Source: Leucaena leucocephala
Taxonomy: Eukaryota; Streptophyta; Magnoliopsida; Fabales; Fabaceae
Assembly: GCA_037074615.1 (NCBI GenBank)
Contig: CM073537.1
Location: forward strand, 21,285,989 to 21,349,988
Direction: 5' to 3'
Length of the DNA stretch: 64,000 nt
Shown here: one piece after another, positions 48,301 to 61,400 of the stretch
Numbering within the stretch: the first letter of the stretch is position 1
Layout: each line of letters starts with the position of its first letter
Notes under the pieces: model-generated
What the model saw: the letters and a program-made list of their open reading frames with translations, nothing else
The model's database searches: none
What the model was told of the DNA's origin: nothing
Made by a program: the position numbers and the translations under genes

Positions 48301-50397
48301 GTATGAAAGGGATTCCCTTTCTTTTGTTTATTTGCAATGTCTATAATGTCCTTGTAATAATCTCAACAGTTATTTATTCATTTTTATTATTTTTGAAAGG
48401 ATATTAGGTTGACTTTTCATCCTCAAAATCATTTTTTCCTAGTTCATTTTGTATTCCATCATTTTCCATTTTGGGTATCAAGAGCTGGTTGGTTATTTAA
48501 TGACTTAAATTGTAACTCGAAGTGTCAGTCCATTGAATTTATTGTAACAAGAGAACAAAGAATTTTTTTAGGACCAATATGGGATATGTACTTACAGATG
48601 TATATATGTACTTTTTGAACCAAAATAAGGTTTTTTTATGTGTTAGATTGTCACTAGCATATTGTCCAGTGTGTATTTGACACTTAAACATGATATTTTG
48701 AAAACTTGGGTATATGGCATTGTTGTACTCATGCAACAGTAGAGTGCGTGTAAGTTTTCTGTAAATTTGTGACACTGATTTGAAATTTTCTTGTCATACT
48801 TGTTGTCTCATTGCTTTTGACATTGTTTTCATCTTCGACAGCATCTTGATGACCTATCAATATCTCCAGTGAGTAATGGGATTTTATACTTGGGTAGTTC
48901 AAATGATCTATTATATATGAAAGCTTCCGTTCCTGTGAGTAAACTACGCAAATGTATACATGAATTGGAGCCTTTGTTTCTTCGATGGATTGAGAGGGGG
49001 ACATCTTTTTCTTTCCCGTTTTGGATTGCATGACAATGATAATTTTGATCTTAATTTCTGCACCAAGTGCTGTTAAAATTATAATGCAGCCCATCTTTGT
49101 CTTGTGCTCTCTAGAAGAAGATAGTTGTCCTTTTGTTGTCCTTATATAGACCCCTCTAGTCCCTCAAAGAAGAGAGAAAAGATACCCGGAGGGGGGGAGG
49201 GGTGTTAAGGCAGTGCAGTGCAGTCTAAGAAGTACCTTCTTATAAGCTACAAAGATACACTTACTCAGGAGAATTGTTGGAGAGTTTGTCTTCACGAAAA
49301 GGAGGGTGGGGTTTGGGGGGACTTAAAGTCTGTGCCAGTTTTGTACAAGCAAACTTATGTTTGCATGATGTCTCCGTTGTCCACTTAACTATCAACGAAG
49401 CTGCTGGCTATTTAGAAGCAAACTGTTGTGTCCAGCACAATCATCAACAAAGTTGCTACTATTGTATATTGATTGTCATTTTGGGCAAGGATGCTTCAAA
49501 ACTTAAGATTATTTAATGCTAGGTATCATGTAATGATGCCCAAAGTTTCTGCATTTATCCAATATCTGGATATTACTCTGTAATTTGGAATTAGATGCAT
49601 CTGTGTTTGAGAATTCCGATGTGCATGTTAGCGAGCCTGTCCAGGTCAAAAGCCCTCACAGCACAGTTGGCCCAGGAAGTCTGATAAATTCTGTAGATGA
49701 GTGTAACATTATGCTATAATTTTGTACTATCAGCAATCCTGCAGAGATTCTTGGATTATTATTCTTCCTGAGTTGCTGCCTTTCTAGTTGGTAAGGAAAC
49801 GTTAACATATGTGTTTATTACTTGGTATGAATGCTCAGTTCTGTTTTTATTGTTTAGTTCATGTAACTGTTCATCTTAGTTGCTGACATGATCTCTGTCA
49901 TGGTGGGAATATATTAAGTTGTACAAGAATCTGCTTCTGTAAGTGTTGCCCCAAATGGTTAGTTTCACTATATATATAGCTCACTTGTGATGAGGACTGC
50001 TATTATGCTAGCGGCAGTAGCTTATCTTCTATGATCTTCTGAATCTGAAAATTGTTGTTTTGCAGGCTTCGTAGTTCTCTGTGGCTTCAGTTTAAACCGC
50101 ATCATATTGCTGCTGGAGCGGCACATCTTGCTGCCAAGTTTTTGAACATGGATCTTTCTGCTTATCGGAACATATTGCAGGAGTTCGAGACAACGCCATC
50201 CATTCTTCGAGGTACTCCCATAACTTGCTATTTGCTTTCAAGCTACATTGTTGGCTCATTAGCACTGGATAAATGAATTTCTTTGATGCAGATATGACAA
50301 CTTTCTTTCAATCTCTCGCTCTCTAATAATTATGGTTGGTTAATAACGATTCTTCCTTTGCGCAGATGTGACACGGCAATTAATGGAGCTGTTCTAA
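45392..50397 (+). CDS. CYCT1-3: T-type cyclin (CYCT1;3-like)
   Basis: T-type cyclins partner CDKC/CDK9 kinases (P-TEFb) that phosphorylate the RNA polymerase II tail in the nucleus. Six coding exons join in phase: 45392-45942, 46092-46173, 46369-46503, 46844-47019, 50066-50211 and 50366-50397, giving 373 residues. The first cyclin box runs from about residue 160 (LRYSYCAFLQNLGMRLELPQ, TIGTAMVLCHRFF, ATASLFLAAKSEE) and the second from about 270 (LNFELNVQHPF), through FKPHHIAAGAAHLAAKFLNM. The end, RQLMELF, comes right after the cyclin fold, without the long C-terminal tail of CYCT1;4/1;5. The N-terminal extension of about 150 residues is rich in Asn, His, Tyr and Ser with basic KRSRHNY and KRRKYS stretches. 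Intron 4 is 3.05 kb, far longer than the others. An upstream leader intron probably ends at 45368. Confidence 0.9.
47855..47985 (-). mobile_element. tRNA-derived SINE candidate in cyclin intron 4
   Basis: On the minus strand box A (TGGCCTTGTGGC, 47972-47961) and box B (GGTTCAATCAT, 47920-47910) are 40 nt apart, and an A-rich AAATAAATAAATAAA tail follows (near 47880-47857). This order of box A, box B and A-rich tail fits a SINE. No target duplication found, so limits are approximate. Confidence 0.45.
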
Positions 50398-50519
50398 GTG
50401 TGTATAGAATACAAGACACGAGAATGAGTGTTATTTAGGTTTTAGTGGGAGGTAAAAGTCGAACGTTATTGATTGGGGAGTGTCATTTTAGTTGTGACCA
50501 GGGTGGTTTGGAGGTTTTA

Positions 50520-50525
50520 AATAAA
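50520..50525 (+). terminator. Possible polyadenylation signal of the cyclin gene
   Basis: AATAAA, 123 nt after the cyclin stop codon, at a distance typical for plant 3' UTRs. Confidence 0.35.
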
Positions 50526-52421
50526 GAGTGATCAATATATCTCAACTCCGTAATGCTTTCAACTTATCTGGGAATCGTGTAGATCTCGCAAGTTCCAGTG
50601 ATTGCTTCATTAGGTGAATGTTGACCCAAACGTAGACCATTCTTTGCCTTACAGGAAATATGCGTAAATACTGAATGTTCGGCAGTGTTGTCTTTTATAT
50701 TAGGGTAAATTATATTGTCTTTCTGTGAGGCATCCTTCTAAAATTAGGCTCGCTCGCTCTTGTTTTTTTTTTTTTGGGTGAGAATATTATGAAGTCAGCC
50801 TATTTCTTTTCTTCCATGACGATTTGTTCATCGATTGTTTTGGCCACGTAGGATCATCAGTTTTACTCCGTCCAACGATATAGGTTCCCAAATAGTGCAG
50901 TTTACTACGGATCTTATAGTGTATATTATCATTAACATGTTTTTATGATGTCTGATTATAAGGGCTACTCAATGTAGGTTGAATCGATATTAAAATATTT
51001 CATTTTTTAAATTTAGTATAAAAATTCTAGTTTCCACGCGAAGAACAATGTGGAAATGGAAGCTTGCAAGATGTATTCTTTAACAAATTACGGTGATAAT
51101 TAAAGTGCATGTGGTTATTTGAGAAATTAACTTGTGAAGAAATGTCATGATAAATTAATGATTCTTAAGTATAAGATTGGCCTAGAAGAAAAATATTCTT
51201 ATGTAAAAGCATAACCAAAAACGTTTGTGAAAAAAGAAACGAGTTCGTGAGAAAATATTGCTACTGGCGCAGGTTGATGTGGATATTTGGGGTCCGGTTC
51301 CGTTTGGATAATTGCAAAAGAGGATATGCATTGGATCATTTTTAGGCCTCTTCTCTTTGGGTCAAGCTTTTGTTTGTTTCAATTCAAACATGGTTTTTTG
51401 TGGGGTCAACACCAGGTTACGTTCACTTCACGTGAAAAGGCCCCGCCACGCCACCCCCTGCTAAAGCCTAATATAGGTATCCTTCCCCAACCCCACCTCT
51501 TCTATTTTGTAAAAATAGTTTTTTAGTAATCCAAAATTGATATTTATAAAATATATTTTTTTGGCCATATATTTTAAAAATATCTTTAAAATAAGTAGGA
51601 TATAAAAACAAATAAAATGAAGTGCCGCACATTCTTTCTCCCCATAATCCAATTTCAGAAACATTAAAAAACGTGGATGGACCCGCTCAATGTTGAAGAC
51701 ATTTTAAAGGGGTCAATTTTAGAATATGCACGCGTTCAGGTAAAAAGTGCCGGCGCTTACAGGCAGCGATTTCAACTCCGGATCTACAGTAGGGATATGC
51801 TATTAACATTCCATAAGTATCATCGATTTTGTCTACGTTTGCAGCAAGTACACCGAGAGTTATGAAATACACGTAATTATTCTTTGACCTGGAAAGACTA
51901 CATGTTATTCAGATGTATAATTATAAAGACTCTTTATTATGGATGGTTGATTATGTTCGTATTAAATACGAGTATATACTATTTATTGTAAATGTCACAT
52001 AAGTTTTATGGATGAGTAAAAAATGATTGAAAAACAGCAAAAATTATAACGCTAAGGACCTACAACTATGAAAGAAGCCACATTAAAATTAATAGGAAAA
52101 TGAATCAGCTTCTTCCCCATTTATACTTTCCGCGACACGCTTCATGATTTCTGTCTGTGTGTTTAGTATTTATCGGATAAAATTGATGTACTATGGCTTT
52201 TAACATAGAATAAAATAAAAAACAAATACAATCCTAACCGTATACTACCTATCTTCTTTTGCGTGCCACGTAGTCTTCCCTTTCTCGTTCCGGTCTCAAT
52301 CATTTTCCTTTCCTTCTGAATATTCATCGGTCCCTTTAAACCATCATCAATAGCAAGAGAGCGCGATTTGGATTGGCTTTCTTCTTCCTTTAGTTCCCTC
52401 CTCTGATTTGTTCTGTCGCCC
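50526..52421. other. Spacer and promoter region upstream of the LACS gene
   Basis: AT-rich spacer between the tandem cyclin and LACS genes. The open frame at 51677-51865 has no motif and is not called. The last 150 bp or so is probably LACS 5' leader. Confidence 0.5.
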
Positions 52422-55400
52422 ATGGATTCCTCTCCTGCTCAACGTCGTCTCAGAGCCATTCAAGGCCACCTTCTCTCCACCCCTGATTCTTCTTCCCAGC
52501 TCCGACCTCATCTAACCGCCGGCGAGTTCGCCCTTGGTACTTTTTTCTATCTATTTTATGTTTATGTTGCTATCCATGCTTGATGTTGCACACGCGGAGC
52601 TCATTTGGAAATTGGATTCCTGTGTAGGAAAGTAGGTCCACTTTTAATTTTAATCCTAGTGGAACATCCACTGACGCGCTCTTCTTTATGGATAAATATC
52701 TCTTGTGGTAATCTAATGCTTTAGTTTGTGGTGATATCGTTGTAAGTTCGTTGGTGGATTTTTTACTTTATGCTAAAGTAGGGAAGAGTCAGCTTATATA
52801 TTTCGTTGGTTGATCCTAGAGGTGGGGCACTTTCTTTCTGTTTTTTTTTTTGGCTGTACCACTCCCCTTTGATGTGGAACTCCATCATTCCGGGGATATG
52901 CGATAGGCAGGAAAAAAATCTGATTTCTCAAGTGATGGAATGACAGAGCTATGTTTATCAACTGTCTGGAGATAAACGTTATGATATGCTTTTCAAAGAT
53001 GGTTCAAACTTTTTATTCAAAAAAAAAAAAAAGATGGTTCGAACTTCAATCATCTACTCTAGGAGGATGCTGTTTCTTGTGACTGACAGGAGTAACTGTT
53101 TTCTTTACTCGGTCTCGGAATTGAATATGACGAAGAAACGTTTTCAATTAAAAAAACTATCGGTATTGAGTAGTGCTATAATGTTTTAATGGTTTGGAGA
53201 AAGGTACTGTTGAGCGACACTTAAAGTTTCTTGCCTCATATATTAGTTCCTAGCATTCACTTCTTTGAGCAAACTGTAAGAGCTTCTTATTCTCTAGTCA
53301 GATGAAGCTGGATGAAATAAATTTATGTAATTTGTTGAAATTTATGAACGCCACTATAATTTCTTGCATACGATAAATGTGGACTTCTATTATCAAAACA
53401 CCAAATCAAGAGAAGAATCTAGTATTATAAAAGGAATTGCATATGCTTTTTTGTGCTATTTTCTTGATATTCTATTCAGATCCTTGTGCCTTTTTTTTTT
53501 TGAGACCATTAAAGGAGGTAAGATTCTACATTGGAATGTCATTTGTGCATTGTTTGGTAGCTCATCCTTTAGTTTGTTTATATAAGGAAATATGACTTTA
53601 TAAGGGGGTAGACTGGCCTGCTTCTGCAAACACCAATGTTAATATTACCCAAAACTTATTATTTTCTAAAGTTTGTTATTTTGTGGGACTTGCCTTGAAT
53701 GTGGTAAAACTTTAAATTCATTTGCTATTTAATCATTTAATCTGCATGATTTGTTGATATGTCTGTTGGTAATAATGATTTGTTGATATTGATGTTGCTA
53801 GTTCTGATGTTTTCTTCTTAGCAGAGCAAGGATACAGTGTTGTACTACCAGAGAAACTACAGACAGGAAAATGGAATGTGTACAGGTATGCCTCTTCCAA
53901 TTTTCTTTATATTATTTTTTATACGTCATTCTAGCTCCCTTGCTAAGACATGATTTATAATTATTGTTTCAGATCTGCCCGTTCACCGTCGAAGCTGATG
54001 AGCAGGTTTCCTGATCATCCTGAAATTGGTACACTGCATGATAACTTTGTGTGAGCACTACTGATTTTCTCTGCAAAATTCTGGCATCAGTTTCTACTTG
54101 TTATTTCAGTGGGAAATACTCATATGAGTTCATTTGTCTTGCCTTATAAGTTTATAAATATTTGTTACAGGCGCTCGGTTGAAACTTTTCGAGATTACAG
54201 ATATCTGGGAACTAGGATTCAAGTTGATGGAACTGTTGGCGAGTAAGTTTCTCAATGATTAGCCTCTGAGGCCCTCTGGTCCTTCCTTGGATTTTCTATT
54301 TGAGTTTACTTTTACCAAGTTCTCATCATTTTTATTCTTCCTGCACTTTTAAGGTACAAATGGATGACTTATGGAGAAGCAGGTACTGCCCGGTCAGCAA
54401 TAGGTTCTGGTTTAGTTAATCATGGAATCCCAAAGGTAACTACTAAGCTATAGTTCTATGATTGACTCATGATTTTTTATTATTCATGATCTGTCACTTG
54501 ACTTTCTGTAATCAACTGTACGTTCTCATACAGGGTTCCTGCATTGGGCTATATTTTATTAACAGACCCGAGTGGCTCATTGTTGATCATGCTTGCTCAG
54601 CATATTCGTACATATCTATACCATTATATGACACGCTTGGTTTGTTGCTCTTCATTTAATAGGGAACAGTTCTACTTCATATTTGCCTCGTTTTTCTGTT
54701 AAATGTAACAGTAAGATATTGTTTTATCTGTAGGTCCTGATGCTGTCAAGTATATAGTTAATCATGCTACTGTACAAGTTATATTTTGTGTGCCTCAAAC
54801 ATTAAATTCAGTAAGTATATGTCACTATGTCGGCTTCTGCATGATTTAATATGATACTTTCGTATGTTGCAAGTACCATATTAGTCCAAGCATCTTGCCT
54901 AGTAAAAATACTCATAAAAATGGTGAATATGCCTGTAAAATAGTAAGATTTATCATGTGGCTGCATCTTGTGTGCCACAGAAGAGGTCCTAAATCTCCTG
55001 ATGCAGAGTGAGATTCTCAAACTTGAGACGTGAAAGGCAGAGTAATATCATTTGATGGAGTTTTCTCTCCAATTTTCTTAATATCTGTTTAACATGATGG
55101 TTTAACTTCAATAGAGATCACTTGGATACGTTAAGAAAAATAAGAAACTGGTTGGGAGCATTTTCAAGAAAACTATCATCTGCAGTGTGGTTACTACTTA
55201 CTAGCTTCTTCAGAATTTTAACCCTAAACTCCTGCTTGCTGTAATAATCACGTATGGCTAATAACAAATGGAGAGTTGCAGTTAAAGGGTCATGATTTTG
55301 TAGTAGGCTTGGTTCCCAAATTATACTAAAGCATTGATTGTATTTTGAGGCCAATTGCATTTTTTTAGGGAGAATGGGAAGAATTTTGTTAATTAGAATG

Positions 55401-58400
55401 TGTTTAGTATCGATTAATTGGTTGTCCTGAGATGAAAAGGAAGATACTTTACACGTTCTTCTCTACAATATTAATATTTATGAATTTGAATTTTCTTTAA
55501 TGAAATTTATTTATCTTGTTGCTTGAGCTTGCAGCTGCTGAGCTACTTATCAGATATTCCAACTGTACGTCTAATCGTGGTATGTATTTATGCCTGGTGC
55601 TTGTCATTAAATCTTTACACATAAGGTAACTATTTGCTAAGTTATAGTTCTTGTACAGGTAGTTGGAGGTATGGATGATCAAATTCCGTCTCTTCCATCC
55701 TCAGCTGGAGTTCAGATCATTACTTATTCAAAACTACTTAATCTGGTACTCTATTTTTCGCTGCTGTTGAAGATTGTTGATTTTCTGATGTATTATATTG
55801 CGTGTTCATATTTTACTTTATGCCTCCCTTGATTAGTGAATAAATGTTACTTATGTTCTACTCTCATTCTCTGTTTCCTCTGCATTTTCTTGCTGTGGTT
55901 GCATATTACAATTTTTTTTGAATTATTAGTAGAGATAATGTAAGAAGGGCCGGCTTGGCTCAGCGGTAAGCTCGCTTGCCGTGGGGTCTGAGGTCGCGGG
56001 TTCGAACCAGCCTCCCTGCAAAGCAGGGGTAAGGCTGCTTAGATTATTCCCTTCCCCAGCACCCCCACCAAGTGGGGACTCGAACTGGGTTGGCCCTTAT
56101 TAGTAGAGATAATGTAAGATCATGCATATTTACTCCTTAGTCCGAAAAGAACCATCTAGTTGACTGTTGACATAAAATTGTACCCAAATAATCTGCTAAG
56201 CCTTTAAATTATTCTTTGATTCAAAGGCCAACGTCTCTTTCTGCTTCTGTCACGATCTAAGTATGCAAATTTGGCATATAAATTGCCTATCTTCTTTATT
56301 TAGACAAATACATGTAACATGATGGCTGCTGCTTGCATATTGCATGCTGTCTTGTCATGAATACTTTTTGAAATGTTGTTTTTAGGAATTGTCTCTGCAC
56401 ATATATTTCCTTTTCTTTTTCTATGCTAATTAAACTGTAAACACGATGTCTATTGTTTCACTTTTTATTTTAAATTGTGGTAAGTTGCAATAAAAATAGT
56501 TTTGAAATGATAAGAACATGCATATATTGTTGCACATTGATTTTTAAAGCTTCATAAGTAATTATGTCTGTGATTGATTTGATTTTCTATATATATTTTT
56601 TCTGCTGTTTTTATCTAGGGAAGCCGCAATCGTATGCCTTTTTGCCCACCAAAACCTGATGATGTTGTATCCATCTGCTATACAAGTGGTACAACTGGTA
56701 CCCCAAAGGTGTGTAGGTTTCTTTAAAATTATAGCTAATTGGTGAAAAACGGTGTTTATCATCCCATGTTACTTTCTTTTCTTACAGTAGCTATATAAAC
56801 ATCTCTTGATATTTTGTCTGAACAAATTCTGGCCAGGGGGCTGTCTTGACCCATGGAAACTTTATTGCAAGTGTTGCTGGGGCCACTCTAAATGAAAAAT
56901 TCTATCCCTCTGATGTGTGAGTCCTTTTTAATGTCTACAGTTGTTGCCACTTTTTTCTCTAATAGCTTATTATTCTTATTGGTCTTTGTGAAATCCCACG
57001 ATTTTTGCCACATGATTTCTCATATCTATAGTTACTGACTTACTGTATGGCAGCATTTTATTTCCATTTTTATTCATCTTTATTGCTCACTTAATTTTTA
57101 TGATTTTTTTGTCTTTATTTGTCTGGAGCGAGTGGCAAATATACATATTTCCTTTAAATAATATGAAGATAGAGAATCAATAACCCCAAAGTTCTTCATG
57201 GTGTTAGAGCCACATAAAGCTTGACCATGTTTTCAGTATTTGAAGCTCAAGAAAGGAAAACATCTTTGAAAGCTTCCTCTTATGCTCATAATGCATGACA
57301 CACCTGCAGAAGGTTCAGACCCTGATTACAAAATTGTTGCCATGAATTATTTGAACTATTAGCATTGCAGAAAATCAGGTGCATCGTCTCAGGATTGAAC
57401 AAGTTGAGATTGAGGGCGAGTGTTGGAATCCCATGATTTACCCATATTTTCTTGTACCTGCATTTTCTGTACAGATGTCATTACTTTATTTCCTGTTACC
57501 CCCCTCCCAACAAAAAAAATCCTTGACTTTTTGTCTCTGTTTGTCTGGAGTGTGTGTGGTTGTTTTCTGTGGCCTGCCCCCTATACATATGAATTTTCTT
57601 TTTTCAGATCAATTATATGAATTCCAAGAACCACAAACTCACTCTTTGGCGTTAACAAGAGTTTCTTTTCATTTTCAGTTATATATCCTATCTTCCGTTG
57701 GCACATATTTATGAACGAGCAAACCAGGTCATGACAGTATATTTTGGAATTGCAGTTGGATTCTATCAGGGGGTGAGTATCCTCAATCATTTAAGCTTCT
57801 TTCTTCCTTTCACTTTTTTTAGGCTTAATTTTTTACAAATAAGATCATGCATTTTCCAAATTATTAAATTATTAATGCATTTTAATTGCTGATTTTGATT
57901 TGCATACCGTGGATATGGGGCTTACTACTGCTTAGTTTATAAGCTAGAAATACTTAGCCTTGTTTTCATCATATGGTGTGATGTTTTCTGGTAAGCTTGA
58001 CATGCTTCTTTGAAACATTCCCATGCAGGACAATATGAAATTGATGGATGATCTTGCCGTCCTAAGACCTACTATCTTTTGTAGTGTTCCTCGGCTTTAT
58101 AATAGAATATATGCTGGGTACAATAATAGTTCTGTGCTTTTCAGAATTGGCGTTCAGCGTGCTTATTGTGTCATTTAATTGAATGGTTTTCTTTTGCAGC
58201 ATTCTTAATGCTGTCAAAACATCTGGTGGTCTGAGGGAGAGGCTATTTAATGCTGCCTACAATGCTAAAAAGCAAGCAATATTGCACGGTAAAGTGCTTT
58301 CACTATGGCTTACACATTGCATGCCATGAACATATTTATATATATTTTCCCAACATATTTGCTATGTGATTTGATTCCTTTTGCGTACTTCAGATTGATC

Positions 58401-61400
58401 CTGAAGAAACTTTGACAAGGATCGTGCCCTGTCAATATTGTATTCAAATTCCCTCCTTATACAGTTACATCATGTGCTGTTGATGGGCTAATTGTCCTCT
58501 ATATGGCTTTCATTTTTTAAAACATATTTGACGGGAGTAGGCGTTGTCTGGAGAAGAATTAAAGATTTAATTTTTATGGCCTAGTGTGAGACTAGGCCTG
58601 TGCAATTGATATAATAATTATCAATTTTCACAGAAAAAAAGCTGCTACAAAATACTAAGAGGAAGAAAGACCATCATATGAGACAAATCAAGTAATTAGG
58701 TAAGTTTGATTGCATTACCTTTGCAAAGGGCCATTGGAAGGTCAAAAGACTTAAAAACCTGAATTTTAACAAGTCTTAACATAAACTTGCGCTCGAATTT
58801 TCTAGTTTCTTATGACCAGGTAAATTTAGCATTCCTCTAAGAACCTGACTCTTATCTGCTAATAAGTGGCTTGTCTGTAAATGGGCGGTGGGTCAGAGGT
58901 TCAACTATCGTAATGCTGGTGGCATAGTGTTAACTCTTATCTGCTAAAAAGTGGTTTGTCTGTAAATGGGGCGTGGGCAGAGGTTCAACTATCATAATGC
59001 TAGTGGCATAGTGTTAAATAAGTTCCTTGCTCTCTGAAACTCATCTATGAGACAAATGTCTGGTTGTCTTTGTGCACTTTGGTATCACTTAAAAACAAAA
59101 CCTACTTAACTACCATATTTTTCATTATTTCAGGAAAGAACCCATCTCCCATTTGGGACAGATTAGTTTTCAATAAGATTAAGGAGAAACTTGGAGGACG
59201 AGTTCGCATGATGGTGTCAGGCGCTTCACCTTTATCGCCTGATATAATGGATTTTTTGAAGATGTAAGCTTTTTATTATTGGCGTATTTATTGCCAAAGA
59301 GGATATATTTTTTGAACAAAAACTATTTTCCTGGTCCAATCATGTGTAACAACTTACAACTACTCAACAGTTGCTTTGGTGGTCGAGTTTCTGAAGGATA
59401 TGGAATGACTGAGACTACTTGTGTAATAAGTTGTATGGATGAGGGTGACAACCTTTCTGGGCATGTTGGCTCTCCTAATGCAGCTTGTGGTGAGTAATTG
59501 ATGTGAGTTTCAGATTCATAAATTACTCTAGACCAATTGTTTAAACTGTTTGATATAATTGTGGGGTAAAGATTTGTTGCGATTAACTTGATCATAAAAA
59601 GATGAAACTTTAATTACTTCTCTCCTTTTTCTCTCCCCTCCCTTGGAGTTGCAAAATCCCACCATGAGTGGTCAGTGGTCAAAAGTAGTTTTCTTCTCTC
59701 CCCTGATTTTTTTTTTTGACTTTTAGAACCATAGTATTTTATTCAGCTTGTAGACGCTATTAATTTATATCTTGGGTATGTATGTGAAACAAACTAAGGA
59801 GATTGTTTCAGCTGAATTACAAGTGTAGATGGAGACAAAAGTGGATTACCATTATTATCTTTTAATCTTTCATGGGATTGAACAAGGGAAAAAAAAACAC
59901 TAGTGATCCTGTCAGTTTCTGATAAAAGATTATATTGGCTTACTTCTAGCGGATGAGAATAAGTGTTATTTCAATTCTTGGTTCAAGTATTTATGCATAA
60001 ACTAAAATAATGGGTCTTTAGTGTGAATGCTAGTTGGCTGCTGCTGAAGTTTTGCTTATGATAGTCTTGTACTTAGATTATCCACTAAGTGCATCCTTGT
60101 TTTTATTATTTAAAGGACATATTTTGACTAAAGTTGATAATAATCTTCGTCATCTAACAAAAAATGAAAATGTTTCAACACTTGTTCATTCTTTTTTCTC
60201 TAATTCAAAGAATTTTAACTTTACCCGCTAAAAAAAATAAAGGAATTTTAAATTTAGGTCCTATTCGGTTTTTTAGGTAATGGATTTTTCTCTCTTGCTA
60301 ACAGTTTTTCTTTTCTGTTTCAGAGATAAAACTTGTTGATGTTCCAGAAATGAGCTATACATCCGAAGATCTGCCCCATCCCCGTGGAGAAATTTGTGTC
60401 AGGGGTCCGATTGTTTTCCAGGGTTATTACAAAGATGAAGCTCAGACGTAATCGCCTTGCTTGTTCTGTGATTCTTCTAAACTAATTTTGACACGTTCTT
60501 TTTAAAATTACCTGAATATTGAATCAAATCAAGCAGGAGAGAAGTGATTGACATGGATGGATGGCTCCATACGGGAGATATTGGGATGTGGTTGCCTGGT
60601 GGCCGTCTCAAAATTATTGATAGGTGAGAAAACTATGGGCTGTGTATTAAAATAAGACCTGGCCACTTAAATTATCGTCTATAAATGCTACCCCCTTCCT
60701 AATGCTGTAGCTGCAAGAATGCTGTGTTCATTGAGTCAACTTAAATGACTCTTTGGAGTAAAATTGTTATCAATCATTTCTTGGTTTGATGGGTGCTATT
60801 TTTAACGAGATAAAAGTCTAATAACACCTCTAGCATGGCGACAACCTTCATAAACGAGTACCAAAACAACAGTAAGTTATCAAACGTGAACTTTAGGTGA
60901 ATGATATATCTGGAAAGTTGGTTTTTTTATAGGCTCCAATGGCATTGTGTGATTCAAAAAACTAACATCACTTAATAGGATAAGGCTTGTTATTATTGTT
61001 AATCATTGCTTGTGCAAAATATGTTAAATGTGGGAAAGAGCATTTAAGTTCCTCGTTGCCATCATCCTCCAAAGTACAAGCTGTGTTTCACTGTAACAAA
61101 TTCGACTTCCAAATACAGATTTCATGCGTGTGATTTCTCCTGGAGTTGATGTCTGTATTATTCCTGGTTCTGCTTCCCAGTATTTGTGAATATTGCAGAT
61201 CTTCTCAGCATATCTATCACAATTATAATTACATTTATCAAGCATATGAGTAAAAGCTTTGAATTTCAAATGTAGGAAAAAGAATATCTTTAAGTTGGCA
61301 CAAGGAGAGTACATTGCTCCAGAGAAGATTGAAAACGTATATGCCAAATGCAAATTTGTGGCACAATGCTTTGTATATGGTAGGCAATTAAGGTCCTGCA

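Noticed and set aside
55946..56018. A possible functional tRNA gene, because box A and box B are perfect.
   Set aside because: The acceptor arms do not pair, the sequence continues into an Au-type SINE body, and the whole is flanked by a 23-bp target duplication.
57170..57480. A fragment in LACS intron 11 with TGGTGTTAGAGCC and TGTTGGAATCCCA, recalling a Copia primer site and LTR start.
   Set aside because: The two motifs are in the wrong arrangement for an LTR-PBS junction, no LTR pair or coding fragment was found, and short matches of this kind occur by chance.
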